From the IMG/VR virus record IMGVR_UViG_3300027754_000257, positions 1 through 34,390 of that record: a DNA stretch of 34,390 nucleotides; one strand, given 5' to 3'. Numbering within the stretch: the first letter of the stretch is position 1; each line of letters opens with the position of its first letter. The position numbers were made by a program, and so were the translations under genes. The notes beneath the pieces were generated by a model, which saw only the letters and a program-made list of their open reading frames with translations, was not told the DNA's origin and did no database searches. This document shows, piece by piece, positions 1-8,876 of the stretch. The DNA comes from a virus.

Positions 1-141
1 TGTACCTGTCGGTGTTGGGCCGTGAGCCTGATGCCAGTGGGCTGAAATACTTCTCTGACCGTTTTGGTGCTGACGTTGACGCCTCTGAACTAGGCATTTT
101 TCGTGGAATGTCTACCCAAGAGATCAACGCCAATGCAGCTA
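1..141. repeat. Left copy of 141-bp terminal direct repeat
   Basis: Bases 1-141 match 34250-34390 with two differences (position 11 G versus A, position 15 T versus C). Both changes are synonymous in the overlapping reading frame (Ser TCG/TCA, Leu TTG/CTG). The repeat runs exactly to the window end, as expected when a circular or terminally redundant genome is assembled with overlap. Confidence 0.9.
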
Positions 142-1103
142 GGAACGCTGCAGTTACTGCTGGCACCACAGGCACTACCACAGGCGCTACCCGCACGGGC
201 ACTACAGCAGGCACTGTCCAGCCCATCGTCAGGCCACCACCACCACGGCAAGTCACAGGCACCCAGTTTGCACCAGCGCAAGTGACCAACACTGCCATCA
301 CAGGTACGCCATTCACCAACGTCTACACGCCACCAACGATGCAGCAGAATGCTCCACGGCTGTCGGACATCCAGGCTGCAGCGCAGTCAGATAACCCCTA
401 TCAGTCCTTGATGGCGCTGACACCACAACGCACACTGTCACCGTCCTATGCAGCCCAGGCTGGGCAGACAGCCGCCAACACCAACCTTGGTGGGTACGAC
501 ACAAGCCTCTACAGCCAACCATTGACGGGTCTGCTGGCACCCAGTACGGTTGCTGGTGGCGGTGGCGCTGATGGCGTGAACAACGCTGGTGATGCGCGTG
601 GGCCGGGTACTGATAACACGGGTACTGGTCAAACTATATATGGTGGTTTGGCTAATTTGGCGGGTGAGGCGCAACGATATGGATTCAACACTATTGGTGG
701 TCTTATAGCCGGGGCAATACCTGTAGGCTCTACCCTTGCTCCAGGTATAAATGCTACAACAGCAGATTTAGCTGTACTAGGTAACAGAGATGCTATAGCT
801 GCAATGACTGCTCAGAATCAAGCTATAGCACAAGATGCAGAACAGCAAAGTAGCAGTTCTCCATTTGACGGTGGCACTGGTGAAGGTCTTGGCGCAGCCT
901 ACGATAAATTCAAAGGCGGTTTAATTACTCCTCGGAATGTAAGAGGGCCAAACCCACCTGGACCAGATGACGGCAATACTAACCTAGACATTGGCGAGTA
1001 CGTTATCCGCAAGAAAGCAGTGCAGAAATACGGCGCGAACATTTTCGAACAAATTAACGCAGGCAAGATTCCCGCCAAGCGTTTGAAATCACTGTTGGAG
1101 TAA
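1..1103 (+). CDS. DUF4214-domain virion-associated protein, C-terminal part (5' end lies at 33961)
   Basis: The frame is open from base 3 and has no convincing start here. A GTG at 12 lies inside the conserved YLSVLGREPDASG motif of a DUF4214 unit, so it is a valine codon and not a start. Joined across the circular junction to the gene at 33961, the protein would be about 463 residues. After the DUF4214 unit come a Thr/Gly-rich low-complexity linker, a Gly/Ala-rich middle with hydrophobic patches, and a C-terminal segment ending GEYVIRKKAVQKYG then INAGKIP, a tail typical of some phage structural proteins. The next gene starts 4 bp after the stop. The role is inferred to be structural. DUF4214 is otherwise found in secreted and surface proteins, so host-surface contact is possible. 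Confidence 0.7.
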   Translation, partial: YLSVLGREPDASGLKYFSDRFGADVDASELGIFRGMSTQEINANAARNAAVTAGTTGTTTGATRTGTTAGTVQPIVRPPPPRQVTGTQFAPAQVTNTAITGTPFTNVYTPPTMQQNAPRLSDIQAAAQSDNPYQSLMALTPQRTLSPSYAAQAGQTAANTNLGGYDTSLYSQPLTGLLAPSTVAGGGGADGVNNAGDARGPGTDNTGTGQTIYGGLANLAGEAQRYGFNTIGGLIAGAIPVGSTLAPGINATTADLAVLGNRDAIAAMTAQNQAIAQDAEQQSSSSPFDGGTGEGLGAAYDKFKGGLITPRNVRGPNPPGPDDGNTNLDIGEYVIRKKAVQKYGANIFEQINAGKIPAKRLKSLLE

Positions 1104-1107
1104 CACC

Positions 1108-2178
1108 ATGAGCAAGAGCGGCGGCAGCCAGACAAGCACAACGACAATCGACCCGGCAATCCGAGAAGCCTACCTGCAGAACTTGCAGCAAGGGCGAAAC
1201 GTAGCAGCGGCATTGCCCGTCAGGGAGTTTGCCGACTTTAACCCTGTCTATAGGGCTGGTGAGCAGCAGTTGGTGAACACTGGCCTGGCAGGCCGGGGCA
1301 TTGACACCACCAACACTGCCGCCGAGTACGCCAACCAAGCAGCGCAGTTCCAGCCGTACTACACGGGCGGCGTCAATGCCGGGATGTCCAATCAGTTTGG
1401 TGCTGTGGGCTACACGCCAACGGCTGCTACTGCTGCACAGGCGCAGATGTCAAACATCAGCAACTACATGAACCCGTACACCAACCAGGTCATTACCAAC
1501 AACCTGGCTGACATTGAGGGCGCACGGCAGGCGGCTGTGCAGCAGATGGGTGAGGCTGCAACCAGGGCAAAAGCCTACGGCGGTACACGCCAGGGAGTTG
1601 CGGAAGCAGCCACCAACAAGGCGTATGCTGACAAGGCAGCGCAGATGTCAGCGCAGCTCAGGATGCAAGGCTTTGACACCAGCTCCAACCTGATGCAGCA
1701 AGACCTTAATCGTATGCAGCAGGCCAACCTGCAATCGTCACAGCAGGGTGCTGGTGCTATGCAGTTCGGCGCAGGCGCCATCAACGCCGCAATGGGCGGC
1801 AACGCTGCAGCCATGAACGAGATGCAACGCTACAACGCAAGCCTAGCCCAGCAGAGCGACCTTGCCAACCAGCAAGCCTACGCCGCCGCCAATGCACAGC
1901 GGCTGGCCGCTGCAGGCCAATTAGGTGCCTTTGGGCAGCAGCAGCAGAACCTGGGCATGAGTGGCGCACAGGCCGTGATGGGCGCAGGACAAGCGCAGCA
2001 GCAATTCACGCAGCAGCAGTTGGATGCACTGCGCGGGATTGGTGCGGAGAAGCTGGGCATCAGCCAAGGCGCACTGTCAGCGCAGTTGCCAAATGCTGGC
2101 GGCAGCACCTCACAGCCAACCTACCGCAATGATTTGTCCTCCATACTTGGCATTGCAGGCTTGCTGTTTGGTAAATAG
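1108..2178 (+). CDS. Ala/Gln-rich putative internal virion (ejection) protein
   Basis: This 356-residue protein starts 4 bp after the previous stop, with GGAG about 8 bases before the ATG. It is very rich in Ala and Gln (runs such as FGQQQQNLG and QAQQQFTQQQ), is predicted mostly helical, and ends with a short hydrophobic segment (SSILGIAGLLFGK). I recognise no catalytic motif. Its place ahead of two larger helical proteins in a tail-end gene block, with no tape measure gene anywhere, fits the small internal core/ejection proteins of podoviruses (T7 gp14-like position). That role is inferred from composition and context only. Confidence 0.6.
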   Translation: MSKSGGSQTSTTTIDPAIREAYLQNLQQGRNVAAALPVREFADFNPVYRAGEQQLVNTGLAGRGIDTTNTAAEYANQAAQFQPYYTGGVNAGMSNQFGAVGYTPTAATAAQAQMSNISNYMNPYTNQVITNNLADIEGARQAAVQQMGEAATRAKAYGGTRQGVAEAATNKAYADKAAQMSAQLRMQGFDTSSNLMQQDLNRMQQANLQSSQQGAGAMQFGAGAINAAMGGNAAAMNEMQRYNASLAQQSDLANQQAYAAANAQRLAAAGQLGAFGQQQQNLGMSGAQAVMGAGQAQQQFTQQQLDALRGIGAEKLGISQGALSAQLPNAGGSTSQPTYRNDLSSILGIAGLLFGK

Positions 2179-2189
2179 GAGAAATAATC

Positions 2190-3572
2190 ATGGCAACAGA
2201 TTTCAGTTTTGAGGGCTTGCTTGGCGGCATCAACAATGCCTTTGGCGGTGGCAGCAGCAACTACCTAGACGAGTACCTGACGCCAGAGCAGAGGCGAATG
2301 ATGCAACGCAATGCCATGCTGTCAGCGTCTGCAGCCTTGCTGAAAGCTGGCGGTGAAAGCACCCGGCGTATTGGCATTGGTGAGGCACTAGGCGAGGCGC
2401 TACAGGCAGGACAAGCCGGGTACGAGAAGGCGCAGACGGGTGCGCTAACCCAGATGTCGCTGAAGCAGAAGATGGATGAGGCGAAGAGAGCAGCAGAGTT
2501 GAGAAAAAGGATTGCGGGTGTATTCACGCCCCAAACAGCAATGCCAGGCGCAGCGCCAATGCCAATGCCAGAAGTTGACACAGGCGCGCCGCCACTACCC
2601 ACTGCTGGTGCAGCAATGCCGCCATCGCAAGATATGGTAAGACCGATGAACCCCAATGCTGCTAAAGCCAACCAGTATCGCCAAGTAGCAAAAATGCTGG
2701 AGGACGATGGTCAATTAGAGAAGGCGATGCAGTACCAAAAGTTTGCGATGGACCTTGACCCACCAACCACTGCCACAGGAACTGCTTTGTCAAAGTTAAT
2801 TGCAGAACGCGCTATGCTGCCTGTTGGTAGTCCATTGTTTAAAGCATACGATGCAGCAATTGAGAAGGAATCTCAATTTGCTCCAACTGCGCCAAGGGTA
2901 GGAACTCTACTATCGCAACTTCAAGCTGATTTGGCTGGAGCAACTGACCCTAGAATAAAACAACAAATTGAAGCCAGGATACAAAAAGAAATTAACAACG
3001 CACCGCCTGCACAAAACATTGTCAACATAAATGAAGGACAAAAGGGGCTTGAGAATGTAATGAAGTTAGGCGCCGCCTTTAAGGGTGAGCCTATCTACAA
3101 AGAATATCAAGGAATGCAAACAGCGTTTAATCAAGTAAATACTGCGCTAAACCAAGAGACTCCAATTGGCGACCTTGCTGGTGCAACCAAAATGATGAAA
3201 ATGATGGATGAGGGTTCTACAGTAAGAGAGTCTGAACTTGCACTTGCAATGGCTGCTGCTGGACGCATGGACAGATTGAAAAATTATCTCAATCAAGCGA
3301 TGACAGGTCAGAAGTTAACTCCAAGACAGCGCATTGAATTTAAGGCTTTGTCCAATGAGCTGTATGCAGCAGCAGGTCAGGCATACAACAATAAACGAAG
3401 TGAGTACCAGGCATTTGCTGAGGCATATCAACTTCCTAACATAAGCACTGCTATTGGTGCGCCAGCCAATGTGCCATCCATTGTTAGGCAACCAGGTGGG
3501 TCTGTTACGGCACCAGGTATGGGTGGTGGTAGACCAACTTTAAATAACATCTTTGGCGCACCGGGGAACTAA
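2190..3572 (+). CDS. Putative internal virion (ejection) protein
   Basis: This 460-residue protein has a strong Shine-Dalgarno (AGGAGA) before the ATG. The N-terminal 150 residues contain a Gly-rich start, helical EQRRMMQRNAMLSAS and a GIGEALGEALQAGQAGYEKA segment, followed by a Pro/Met/Ala-rich linker. The C-terminal two thirds is helical and soluble. The base composition changes inside the gene: the first 500 bases are G/C-rich and the rest, from about 2690, is clearly A/T-richer, suggesting a swapped module. It lies between two other candidate ejection proteins. No enzymatic motif was recognised and the function is inferred from position. Confidence 0.6.
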   Translation: MATDFSFEGLLGGINNAFGGGSSNYLDEYLTPEQRRMMQRNAMLSASAALLKAGGESTRRIGIGEALGEALQAGQAGYEKAQTGALTQMSLKQKMDEAKRAAELRKRIAGVFTPQTAMPGAAPMPMPEVDTGAPPLPTAGAAMPPSQDMVRPMNPNAAKANQYRQVAKMLEDDGQLEKAMQYQKFAMDLDPPTTATGTALSKLIAERAMLPVGSPLFKAYDAAIEKESQFAPTAPRVGTLLSQLQADLAGATDPRIKQQIEARIQKEINNAPPAQNIVNINEGQKGLENVMKLGAAFKGEPIYKEYQGMQTAFNQVNTALNQETPIGDLAGATKMMKMMDEGSTVRESELALAMAAAGRMDRLKNYLNQAMTGQKLTPRQRIEFKALSNELYAAAGQAYNNKRSEYQAFAEAYQLPNISTAIGAPANVPSIVRQPGGSVTAPGMGGGRPTLNNIFGAPGN

Positions 3573-3574
3573 TC

Positions 3575-5662
3575 ATGGATGGCATTGAAGACAAAATCAA
3601 ACAGGCCAAAAAAGCTGGTTACAGGGACGAGGATATCGTCCAGTTTTTGGCGCAGCTTCCAGACGTTGGGCCACAAGTCTTGGCTGCATTGGAGCAGCAA
3701 TACAAGCCAGCCGAAATTCTAAAGTTCCTGGGGCAGTCTCCTGCTTACCGAGCAGGCACAGAGAAATCCACACTGCAACGCGGTGCCTTAACTGCACTGC
3801 AAGGGCCAGCCTTTAATTTTCTTGATGAGATGTATGGCGCAGTCAGCGCACCATTCACAGCGGTAACGCAAAACATTCCGCTGGGTCAGGCGTATGAGCA
3901 AGGTCGGGATGTTGTTCGAGGTCAAACAGAATCGTTTGAGCAAGAATCCCCATTCACTGCTGCTGGCCTGCAACTTACAACCAGTTTGCCTATGGGAATG
4001 ATCAGCGCACCAGCCGCCATTGGCAGGGCAGTTATGCCAGCCATCACCCGTGCATTACCAACCGTAGCACCAACTGTCCAGGCCGCAGGCAGATACATGA
4101 CAGCAGCGCCTGGTGCTGGTACGGCAATGGGTTTAGGTCAGCGCACAGCTCAAGCTGCTGGCTCTGGTGCTGGCTACGGGTTTATTAGCGGTCTAGGCGC
4201 ATCTAATCAGAGTGACGCAATAGACATACTGAACGATGCAGCCAGAAGCTCACTTATTGGTGGCACTCTTGGCGGTGCATCCCAGCCAACCATGAGCGTG
4301 TTGGGTGCTGCTGGCAGACAAGCCACAGCAAGAATGTCCCCCACAGCCGCTGGAACCTACGCCCAGCAAAAAGTTGCCGAGGCTTTGATTCGTGATAGAC
4401 CAGAGAACTTAGCCCCAAGCGCACTGAACATGGCGCAGGCCAGGCTCTTGAAACTTGGTCCAGAGGCGCGTATTGCTGACGTTGGTGGGAAGTCAACACG
4501 CAACCTTCTGGATGTCCAGGCCACATTGCCAGGCACCACGGCAGAGGCTGTGGAACGTGCCATTCGGGAGCGCCAGGTAGGACGCGCTGGAAGACTGATG
4601 GCTGGTGCTGATGAGGCACTTGGCACTCAAAACGCACAGTTTACGCAGAGCATTGACAACTTTAGCAACCAGAGATTTGCCGCATCACGCCCATACTATG
4701 CTGCAATTGATCAATCTACAGCAACCGTGAATAATTCCATCTTTGATGCCTTGAGCAAATCAAAGGGTGTGCAAGGTTCTGCTGAACTTTTGTTTACAAC
4801 AAAGACGGGTCAGCTGATTGACTTGTCAAAGCTCAAGCCTGGTGACTCAGTGCCAATGAATGTCCTGGATTCGTTGAAGCAATCTCTTTATGACACATCT
4901 ATGGGTCTGCGTAAAGTTGGCAGCAATGCCCAAGCTGAAGCGTATGACAAGGTTCGGATACAACTTGTCAAGCAATTGGAAGACCAAGCGCCAAAGATTG
5001 GTGGTCAATCTGCCTACACAATGGCAATGAAAACATGGGCTGGTCCATCACAGATGATGGATGCTGCTGAGATTGGTCGCAAGGTAATGAAGGGCGATAT
5101 TCTTGACATACAGCAGGCCACCAAGAATTTATCTGCCTCTGAGATTGACGCATTCAGAATTGGTGTGTTGCAGGGATTGAGAGAGAAAACTGGCACTGAG
5201 GCTGGACAGACTTCACTTTTGAAGTTTTACAAAGAGCCAAGCACACAGGCCAGATTGAGGGCCGCATTCGGAGGAGACTTTAAAGCATTCTCTTCCTCTG
5301 TTTTGGCTGAAGAAGCTCTCAAACGATTTGAGTCTGCTGGTCGCGGTTCTAAAACGGCTGCAATGCTTGCTGGTGGTGCAGACCTGGATGTTGCACCACT
5401 GGCCCAGGCAGCAGGCTCAGTAGCATCTGGAAGTCCAACTGCAATATTGACTGCAGCAAGTAACCTGGCTCGACAGACGCAAACGCCAGAGGCTGTTCGC
5501 AATGAAATCGGAAAGATTTTGCTTTCGCGTGACCCTAGGCAACTACAGCAGCTTTCTGAAATCATCAGACAACTGAACGCATCACGGGCAAGGGCGGCGG
5601 GTGCTGCAGGCTTTGGTGCTGGTCAGGTAGGCGGCATGGCCCCTAGTTATTTTGCACCATAA
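3575..5662 (+). CDS. Large putative internal virion (ejection) protein
   Basis: This 695-residue protein starts 2 bp after the previous stop in a TAATCATG junction. Residues 1-60 form a charged helical region (DGIEDKIKQAKKAGYRDED). Residues 70-240 are rich in Gly/Ala/Thr with weakly hydrophobic stretches, and the remainder is helical with repeated Gln/Ala/Leu. It is the largest protein of the block, in the place where podoviruses encode the big DNA-ejection protein. I see no clear lytic transglycosylase motif. The ejection role rests on size, composition and order. Confidence 0.6.
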   Translation: MDGIEDKIKQAKKAGYRDEDIVQFLAQLPDVGPQVLAALEQQYKPAEILKFLGQSPAYRAGTEKSTLQRGALTALQGPAFNFLDEMYGAVSAPFTAVTQNIPLGQAYEQGRDVVRGQTESFEQESPFTAAGLQLTTSLPMGMISAPAAIGRAVMPAITRALPTVAPTVQAAGRYMTAAPGAGTAMGLGQRTAQAAGSGAGYGFISGLGASNQSDAIDILNDAARSSLIGGTLGGASQPTMSVLGAAGRQATARMSPTAAGTYAQQKVAEALIRDRPENLAPSALNMAQARLLKLGPEARIADVGGKSTRNLLDVQATLPGTTAEAVERAIRERQVGRAGRLMAGADEALGTQNAQFTQSIDNFSNQRFAASRPYYAAIDQSTATVNNSIFDALSKSKGVQGSAELLFTTKTGQLIDLSKLKPGDSVPMNVLDSLKQSLYDTSMGLRKVGSNAQAEAYDKVRIQLVKQLEDQAPKIGGQSAYTMAMKTWAGPSQMMDAAEIGRKVMKGDILDIQQATKNLSASEIDAFRIGVLQGLREKTGTEAGQTSLLKFYKEPSTQARLRAAFGGDFKAFSSSVLAEEALKRFESAGRGSKTAAMLAGGADLDVAPLAQAAGSVASGSPTAILTAASNLARQTQTPEAVRNEIGKILLSRDPRQLQQLSEIIRQLNASRARAAGAAGFGAGQVGGMAPSYFAP

Positions 5663-5692
5663 TATTCTCAACATCTTCACAGGAGCATCACA

Positions 5693-6007
5693 ATGAGCAA
5701 GCTATTTCGGGACGATAACGGGCAACTGACCACCTTTGGCGCACTTGGCACCACACAGGTAATGACGGTATCTGGCAGTAGCGTACAGTCAACGGCAGTA
5801 GCAACAGGCGTCACCATGCTGCGCCTAGCGAATGGCTCTGCAGCGCACTGCCACTTCGCCATTGGAGCCAGCCCTACCGCCAGCCTGACCACCTCACCGA
5901 TGCTTCCAGCGAATGCCGTGGAGTATGTGGCCTGCGCCTCTGGTGACAAGGTGGCTGTGATACGTGGCGCTACTGCCACCGATGTGTCCATCACGCAGAT
6001 CAGCTAG
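5693..6007 (+). CDS. Small beta-rich virion protein (decoration or tail accessory)
   Basis: This 104-residue protein has a perfect AGGAG about 9 bases before the ATG. It is rich in Ala, Thr, Ser and Val with alternating hydrophobic residues and contains ACASGDKVAVIRGATATDVS near the C terminus. Proteins of this kind (a HCHFAIGASPTA-like strand, then LPANAVEYV) are common as small virion components of tailed phages. It lies between the large ejection candidate and another virion-type protein. The exact role is not evident. Confidence 0.6.
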   Translation: MSKLFRDDNGQLTTFGALGTTQVMTVSGSSVQSTAVATGVTMLRLANGSAAHCHFAIGASPTASLTTSPMLPANAVEYVACASGDKVAVIRGATATDVSITQIS

Positions 6008-6016
6008 GAGCGCATC

Positions 6017-7552
6017 ATGGGGCTGTTGGATGATGAGGAACTGTTTGCAAAATTACAGGCAACGCCAAGAAATCAAATTCTTGGTTTGCTTTCTGATTTC
6101 ATTGCAAAAAGTTATTCTCCAGAGCGCACCCAACAGATGCAGGGTGTTTCAAAGTTTATGGGTGCGCCAGCAATCAGCGAAACCTTAGATCGCTTGTCTT
6201 ATGGCGAGCCACTGACAACTGGCGCTGGCGGACTTGGCGGCACAACACGCATCAGGCCAGAGGCACTTGAGGCAGCAATGGCTGTAGCACCAATGGCAGC
6301 ACCAGCAGCCCGAGCAGCAGGCGCAGGCGCTATGGCAGCAGGACGAGCTGGTGAACGCTTTGCGGAACGTGCTGTGCCAAGGGTCATGGAGCGAGGTGGT
6401 ATGGGCGCTGAGATGCTGCAAGGCATGGCGCAAGGCAGCAGATCAAATGTTTATCTGCCCAACACTCCAAAGAATCCCAACCCTTTAGTTGGCACCCGAT
6501 ATCAGACTGAACAACTTCCGGGTATTGCACCGAGACAGCCAGTTAGCTCTGACGAGATGCTGGGTGGCAGTCTAATGACATACCCAACAGATATGTTGAG
6601 CAAAAATGTGCTTGTCACCAATGTCAGCGAAGTCCCGCTTGGAGCAAATGCTTTCACCACCCCAGGTGGTCTGATGTACATGAGAGATTTGCAAAACATT
6701 CAAAACAGAGTGGGCTACGCATCAAATAAAGGTGCGGCTCAAAGCCAAAATAATCGTGCATTGCAAGCCATTGAGGAAAACCTTAGCAGAGGTGGAACTG
6801 GGCGTGTGTTTATGGCTCCGCACACGATGGCAAGAGGTGGTGAGAATTTTTCTACAGGGCCAACTGAAGGCTTGTTGGCAATGATTGATGCCACTAATCC
6901 AAGCCCTAAAATTTTAGAAGAAATATCAGATCAGATGCGACAGAAAACTGTCAAAGGAGTCAAAGGCAAGTATAAGGATTTTGTAGGTCTAAATGACCCA
7001 GCAGCCAGATTGCAACTTTTAACTGGAGAAGGATTGTCTGCTGGAAGTCCTGGAGATTTACGCAAAATCTTTGTGGAAAAGATGAGTAACGTAGGCGCAG
7101 AAAAAGGTTTGGGTTTTAATTATTTGGACTTCCAAAATGCAATGCTTGACCCCAATGTAATGAACAAGCCCAGCTTTTTGATGGGTGATTCAATTTACGA
7201 GGCGTTTCCCAATCTTGGAATCAGGCCAGGCTCACATGGTGCTTATGGCTACGATATGCGTGGTTTGTTTTTAGGTAACACTCGCGGCGCACCTGTCAGC
7301 GAAGTCATGCAGCCTGTCTACAACAGCATCATGCAAAAACAAATGAATAAGCCAGGGTCCAACTACCAAAAGGCATCGATGGAGGACTTGTTTAATCAAA
7401 TCCAACTGCCTGGAGATGTACCCGCGGGAAGTACATACGCTGACCCTAATCAATTGACCAGAGGTCGGTTATCCACTGGCATGGAGGACATCTCTCTATT
7501 CATGGATGAGGCTGAGATTAAACGACTCAAGCGCCTTCTTGGTCTGAAGTAA
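6017..7552 (+). CDS. Virion-associated protein of unknown function
   Basis: This 511-residue protein starts ATG 9 bp after the previous stop, with TAGGAG upstream. Residues 1-60 are helical, residues 65-140 are Ala/Gly/Met-rich (VAPMAAPAARAAGAGAMAAG), and residues 150 onward look globular (PLVGTRYQTEQLPGIAPRQP, then YGYDMRGLFLGNT). It ends in a charged helix. No catalytic motif could be assigned. It is the last gene of the rightward structural block; its final 26 bases overlap the 3' end of the leftward operon. Confidence 0.6.
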   Translation: MGLLDDEELFAKLQATPRNQILGLLSDFIAKSYSPERTQQMQGVSKFMGAPAISETLDRLSYGEPLTTGAGGLGGTTRIRPEALEAAMAVAPMAAPAARAAGAGAMAAGRAGERFAERAVPRVMERGGMGAEMLQGMAQGSRSNVYLPNTPKNPNPLVGTRYQTEQLPGIAPRQPVSSDEMLGGSLMTYPTDMLSKNVLVTNVSEVPLGANAFTTPGGLMYMRDLQNIQNRVGYASNKGAAQSQNNRALQAIEENLSRGGTGRVFMAPHTMARGGENFSTGPTEGLLAMIDATNPSPKILEEISDQMRQKTVKGVKGKYKDFVGLNDPAARLQLLTGEGLSAGSPGDLRKIFVEKMSNVGAEKGLGFNYLDFQNAMLDPNVMNKPSFLMGDSIYEAFPNLGIRPGSHGAYGYDMRGLFLGNTRGAPVSEVMQPVYNSIMQKQMNKPGSNYQKASMEDLFNQIQLPGDVPAGSTYADPNQLTRGRLSTGMEDISLFMDEAEIKRLKRLLGLK

Positions 7553-7700
7553 TCATAATGATGAAATGCTGAAGAGCGCGGATGGCCTCTTCAGCTATTG
7601 CCTGTTGTTCTGAACCATCCATGTCATCAATTACATTGTCTGGTTGCACATCAATGTTGATGCCAAAACTGGACAAATGAACATCTAAAATTATTTTCAT
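7527..7700 (-). CDS. Small hypothetical acidic protein, last gene of leftward operon
   Basis: The 57-residue reading starts at MKIILDVHL, preceded by GGAGGAACT, a near-perfect ribosome binding site, so this ATG is chosen over upstream in-frame codons that would overlap the preceding gene. The sequence is acidic in the middle (NVIDDMDGSEQQ) with a helical C terminus. It lies 10 bp after the HTH gene and its end overlaps the convergent structural gene by 26 bp. No function is recognised. Confidence 0.6.
   Translation of the reverse strand: MKIILDVHLSSFGINIDVQPDNVIDDMDGSEQQAIAEEAIRALQHFIIMITSDQEGA
7568..7595. terminator. Perfect 9-bp inverted repeat near convergent gene ends
   Basis: GCTGAAGAG (7568-7576) and CTCTTCAGC (7587-7595) pair perfectly around a 10-base loop, 16 bases after the stop of the rightward gene. 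There is no T-run on either side, so it is not a classical intrinsic terminator. It could stop or stabilise the rightward transcript, but it also lies inside the coding sequence of the leftward gene. Confidence 0.35.
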
Positions 7701-7710
7701 AGTTCCTCCA

Positions 7711-7938
7711 TCAGGGATGCGGACAGTCATCTGGCACAAACGCCAGGCAGTGGACACCTGCGTACTTGGTGGCAGTACGGGTCCACCTGTCAATGTAAGT
7801 ATCTGGCATCAAGGCCAACGAACGGCTGATGGCTGATGGCTCCGCATTCAGAGCAAACGCTAGCTCTCTGGCGGTCATGCCATCAGGTGCCAAGGCCAGA
7901 GTGTCGCGGATGCGTTTTGAGAGTACTGTGATTGTCAT
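7711..7938 (-). CDS. Small winged-helix-type DNA-binding protein
   Basis: This 75-residue protein (MTITVLSKRIRDTLALAPDG) starts at an ATGA overlap with the preceding gene's stop. Residues 17-40 (GMTARELAFALNAEPSAISR) look like a helix-turn-helix in which a recognition helix follows a MarR/GntR-like first helix, and residues 45-60 could form the wing (YIDRWTRTATKYAGVH). It may regulate its own operon or early genes. The HTH is seen only by pattern; the target is unknown. Confidence 0.6.
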   Translation of the reverse strand: MTITVLSKRIRDTLALAPDGMTARELAFALNAEPSAISRSLALMPDTYIDRWTRTATKYAGVHCLAFVPDDCPHP

Positions 7939-8177
7939 TTGTTGCGCTCTTTTAAAATGGACTCCGCGCTCATTGCGGCTTGAAATTTGGTTAGGCAAGA
8001 CTGATTGATTGCTGGAATGTCTTCTTCCGTCAATCCCTGCCACTCACGCTGTGCTTTTGTTTGCCAGTAATGAACATCACACAACTCACCTTGGTCAATG
8101 GCATCTTTGTACAAATTGAATTGGTAGCTGCCGCAGTTCCAAGCGCCACATTTATATACACATCTCTTTTCAGACAT
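7935..8177 (-). CDS. Cys-containing small protein with W-x-GLT C-terminal module
   Basis: This 80-residue protein has AAGGAG before the ATG, which overlaps the preceding stop. The N-terminal part has four cysteines (CVYKCGAWNC and ELCDVHYW), a possible metal site. The C-terminal half has REWQGLTEEDIPAINQ and ends ILKERNK, a module shared in outline with the proteins at 8170-8529 and 8869-9291. The function is unknown. Confidence 0.6.
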   Translation of the reverse strand: MSEKRCVYKCGAWNCGSYQFNLYKDAIDQGELCDVHYWQTKAQREWQGLTEEDIPAINQSCLTKFQAAMSAESILKERNK

Positions 8178-8529
8178 TGTTTTTCTCCTTTAGTCTGGCT
8201 TCAATAATTTTTGTCAGGCAAACCACTTTCCACAACAAATCTCCAAAATCGACATCCATATCAGCAACTATGTCACTCATCTCCTCTTCCGTCAGCCCTA
8301 CCCACGGGCGCTGTGGTGGGGCGGTGTAGAGCATTGAGAGGTCTGCTGGCTTGGCAAACCACAGGACTTGACCACGCCCGTATAAACACTCCTGCAATTG
8401 ACCTGCAGGCTTGACCGGCTCGGCTTGCTGCTCCAGCGCGGCTTTAATCGCATGGCGTACGTATTTGCGCTCATGCTTGTCTGTTTCGATGTACTCAAGA
8501 CACATCTTCAGTGCTTCGTCTTTAGTCAT
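8170..8529 (-). CDS. Small protein with W-x-GLT C-terminal module
   Basis: The chosen start (MTKDEALKMCLEYIETDKH) has GGAGAAGACC upstream and overlaps the previous gene by 8 bp, giving 119 residues; a longer version would overlap much more. Residues 1-35 are a charged helix. The C-terminal half contains QRPWVGLTEEEMSDIV and ends EARLKEKNNV. Its DNA shares a 24-bp exact stretch with the gene at 8869-9291 over the PWVGLT motif. The function is unknown. Confidence 0.6.
   Translation of the reverse strand: MTKDEALKMCLEYIETDKHERKYVRHAIKAALEQQAEPVKPAGQLQECLYGRGQVLWFAKPADLSMLYTAPPQRPWVGLTEEEMSDIVADMDVDFGDLLWKVVCLTKIIEARLKEKNNV
8291..8314. repeat. 24-bp exact repeat (copy A) over the PWVGLT motif
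   Basis: The 24 bases here are identical to 8975-8998. Both lie on the coding strand of small leftward genes and encode the QRPWVGLT core. The rest of the two genes differs, which suggests duplication or recombination of a small module. Confidence 0.85.
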
Positions 8530-8710
8530 TGGTCTTCTCCTTAACCCACATGCAACCAAGACAAATCCGCATCATCCACCGAACAAAAGCATTGGGTTCT
8601 TTGCCTCGCACCGGGCGATAGACCAAGCCGTGGCCGTCAAGGCCACAGCCAAACAGGTAGCACTTCCACTTCGAATACTCTGGCATTTTTATCGACTTGT
8701 ATTCAGTCAT
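8522..8710 (-). CDS. Small Cys/Trp-rich hypothetical protein
   Basis: This 62-residue protein starts with GGAGACCA before an ATG that overlaps the previous gene's stop by 8 bp. It contains a basic N terminus (EYSKWKCYLFGCGLDGHG), a PVRGKEPNAFVRW segment and C-x2-C near the end (RICLGCMWVKEK). The cysteine spacing could bind a metal, but I recognise no family. Confidence 0.55.
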   Translation of the reverse strand: MTEYKSIKMPEYSKWKCYLFGCGLDGHGLVYRPVRGKEPNAFVRWMMRICLGCMWVKEKTND

Positions 8711-8876
8711 TGGTCTCCTCCTTTTGCTGGTTTAACATTTCAACGTAGTCCAGCAAACGGCCAATCACATTTTGGTCTAGCGCCACTACTCTGTTTTCGT
8801 GGTGATTGACCGCAAGCCAGATTTGAAAGCCGTCGTGGCTGGCGTAGACCCCATCGCCCAGATATGTGTCATCCAT
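8703..8876 (-). CDS. Small conserved phage protein (YLGDGVYAS type)
   Basis: I choose the start MDDTYLGDGVYASHDGFQIW (57 residues), which overlaps the previous gene by 8 bp and has AGGAT upstream. A start at 8939 would overlap it by 71 bp. Short proteins with the pattern YLGDG-Y-S-DG-QIWL, then a VALD/E element and LLDYVE, are frequent in phages and prophages of proteobacteria. Their function is unknown to me. Confidence 0.65.
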   Translation of the reverse strand: MDDTYLGDGVYASHDGFQIWLAVNHHENRVVALDQNVIGRLLDYVEMLNQQKEETND

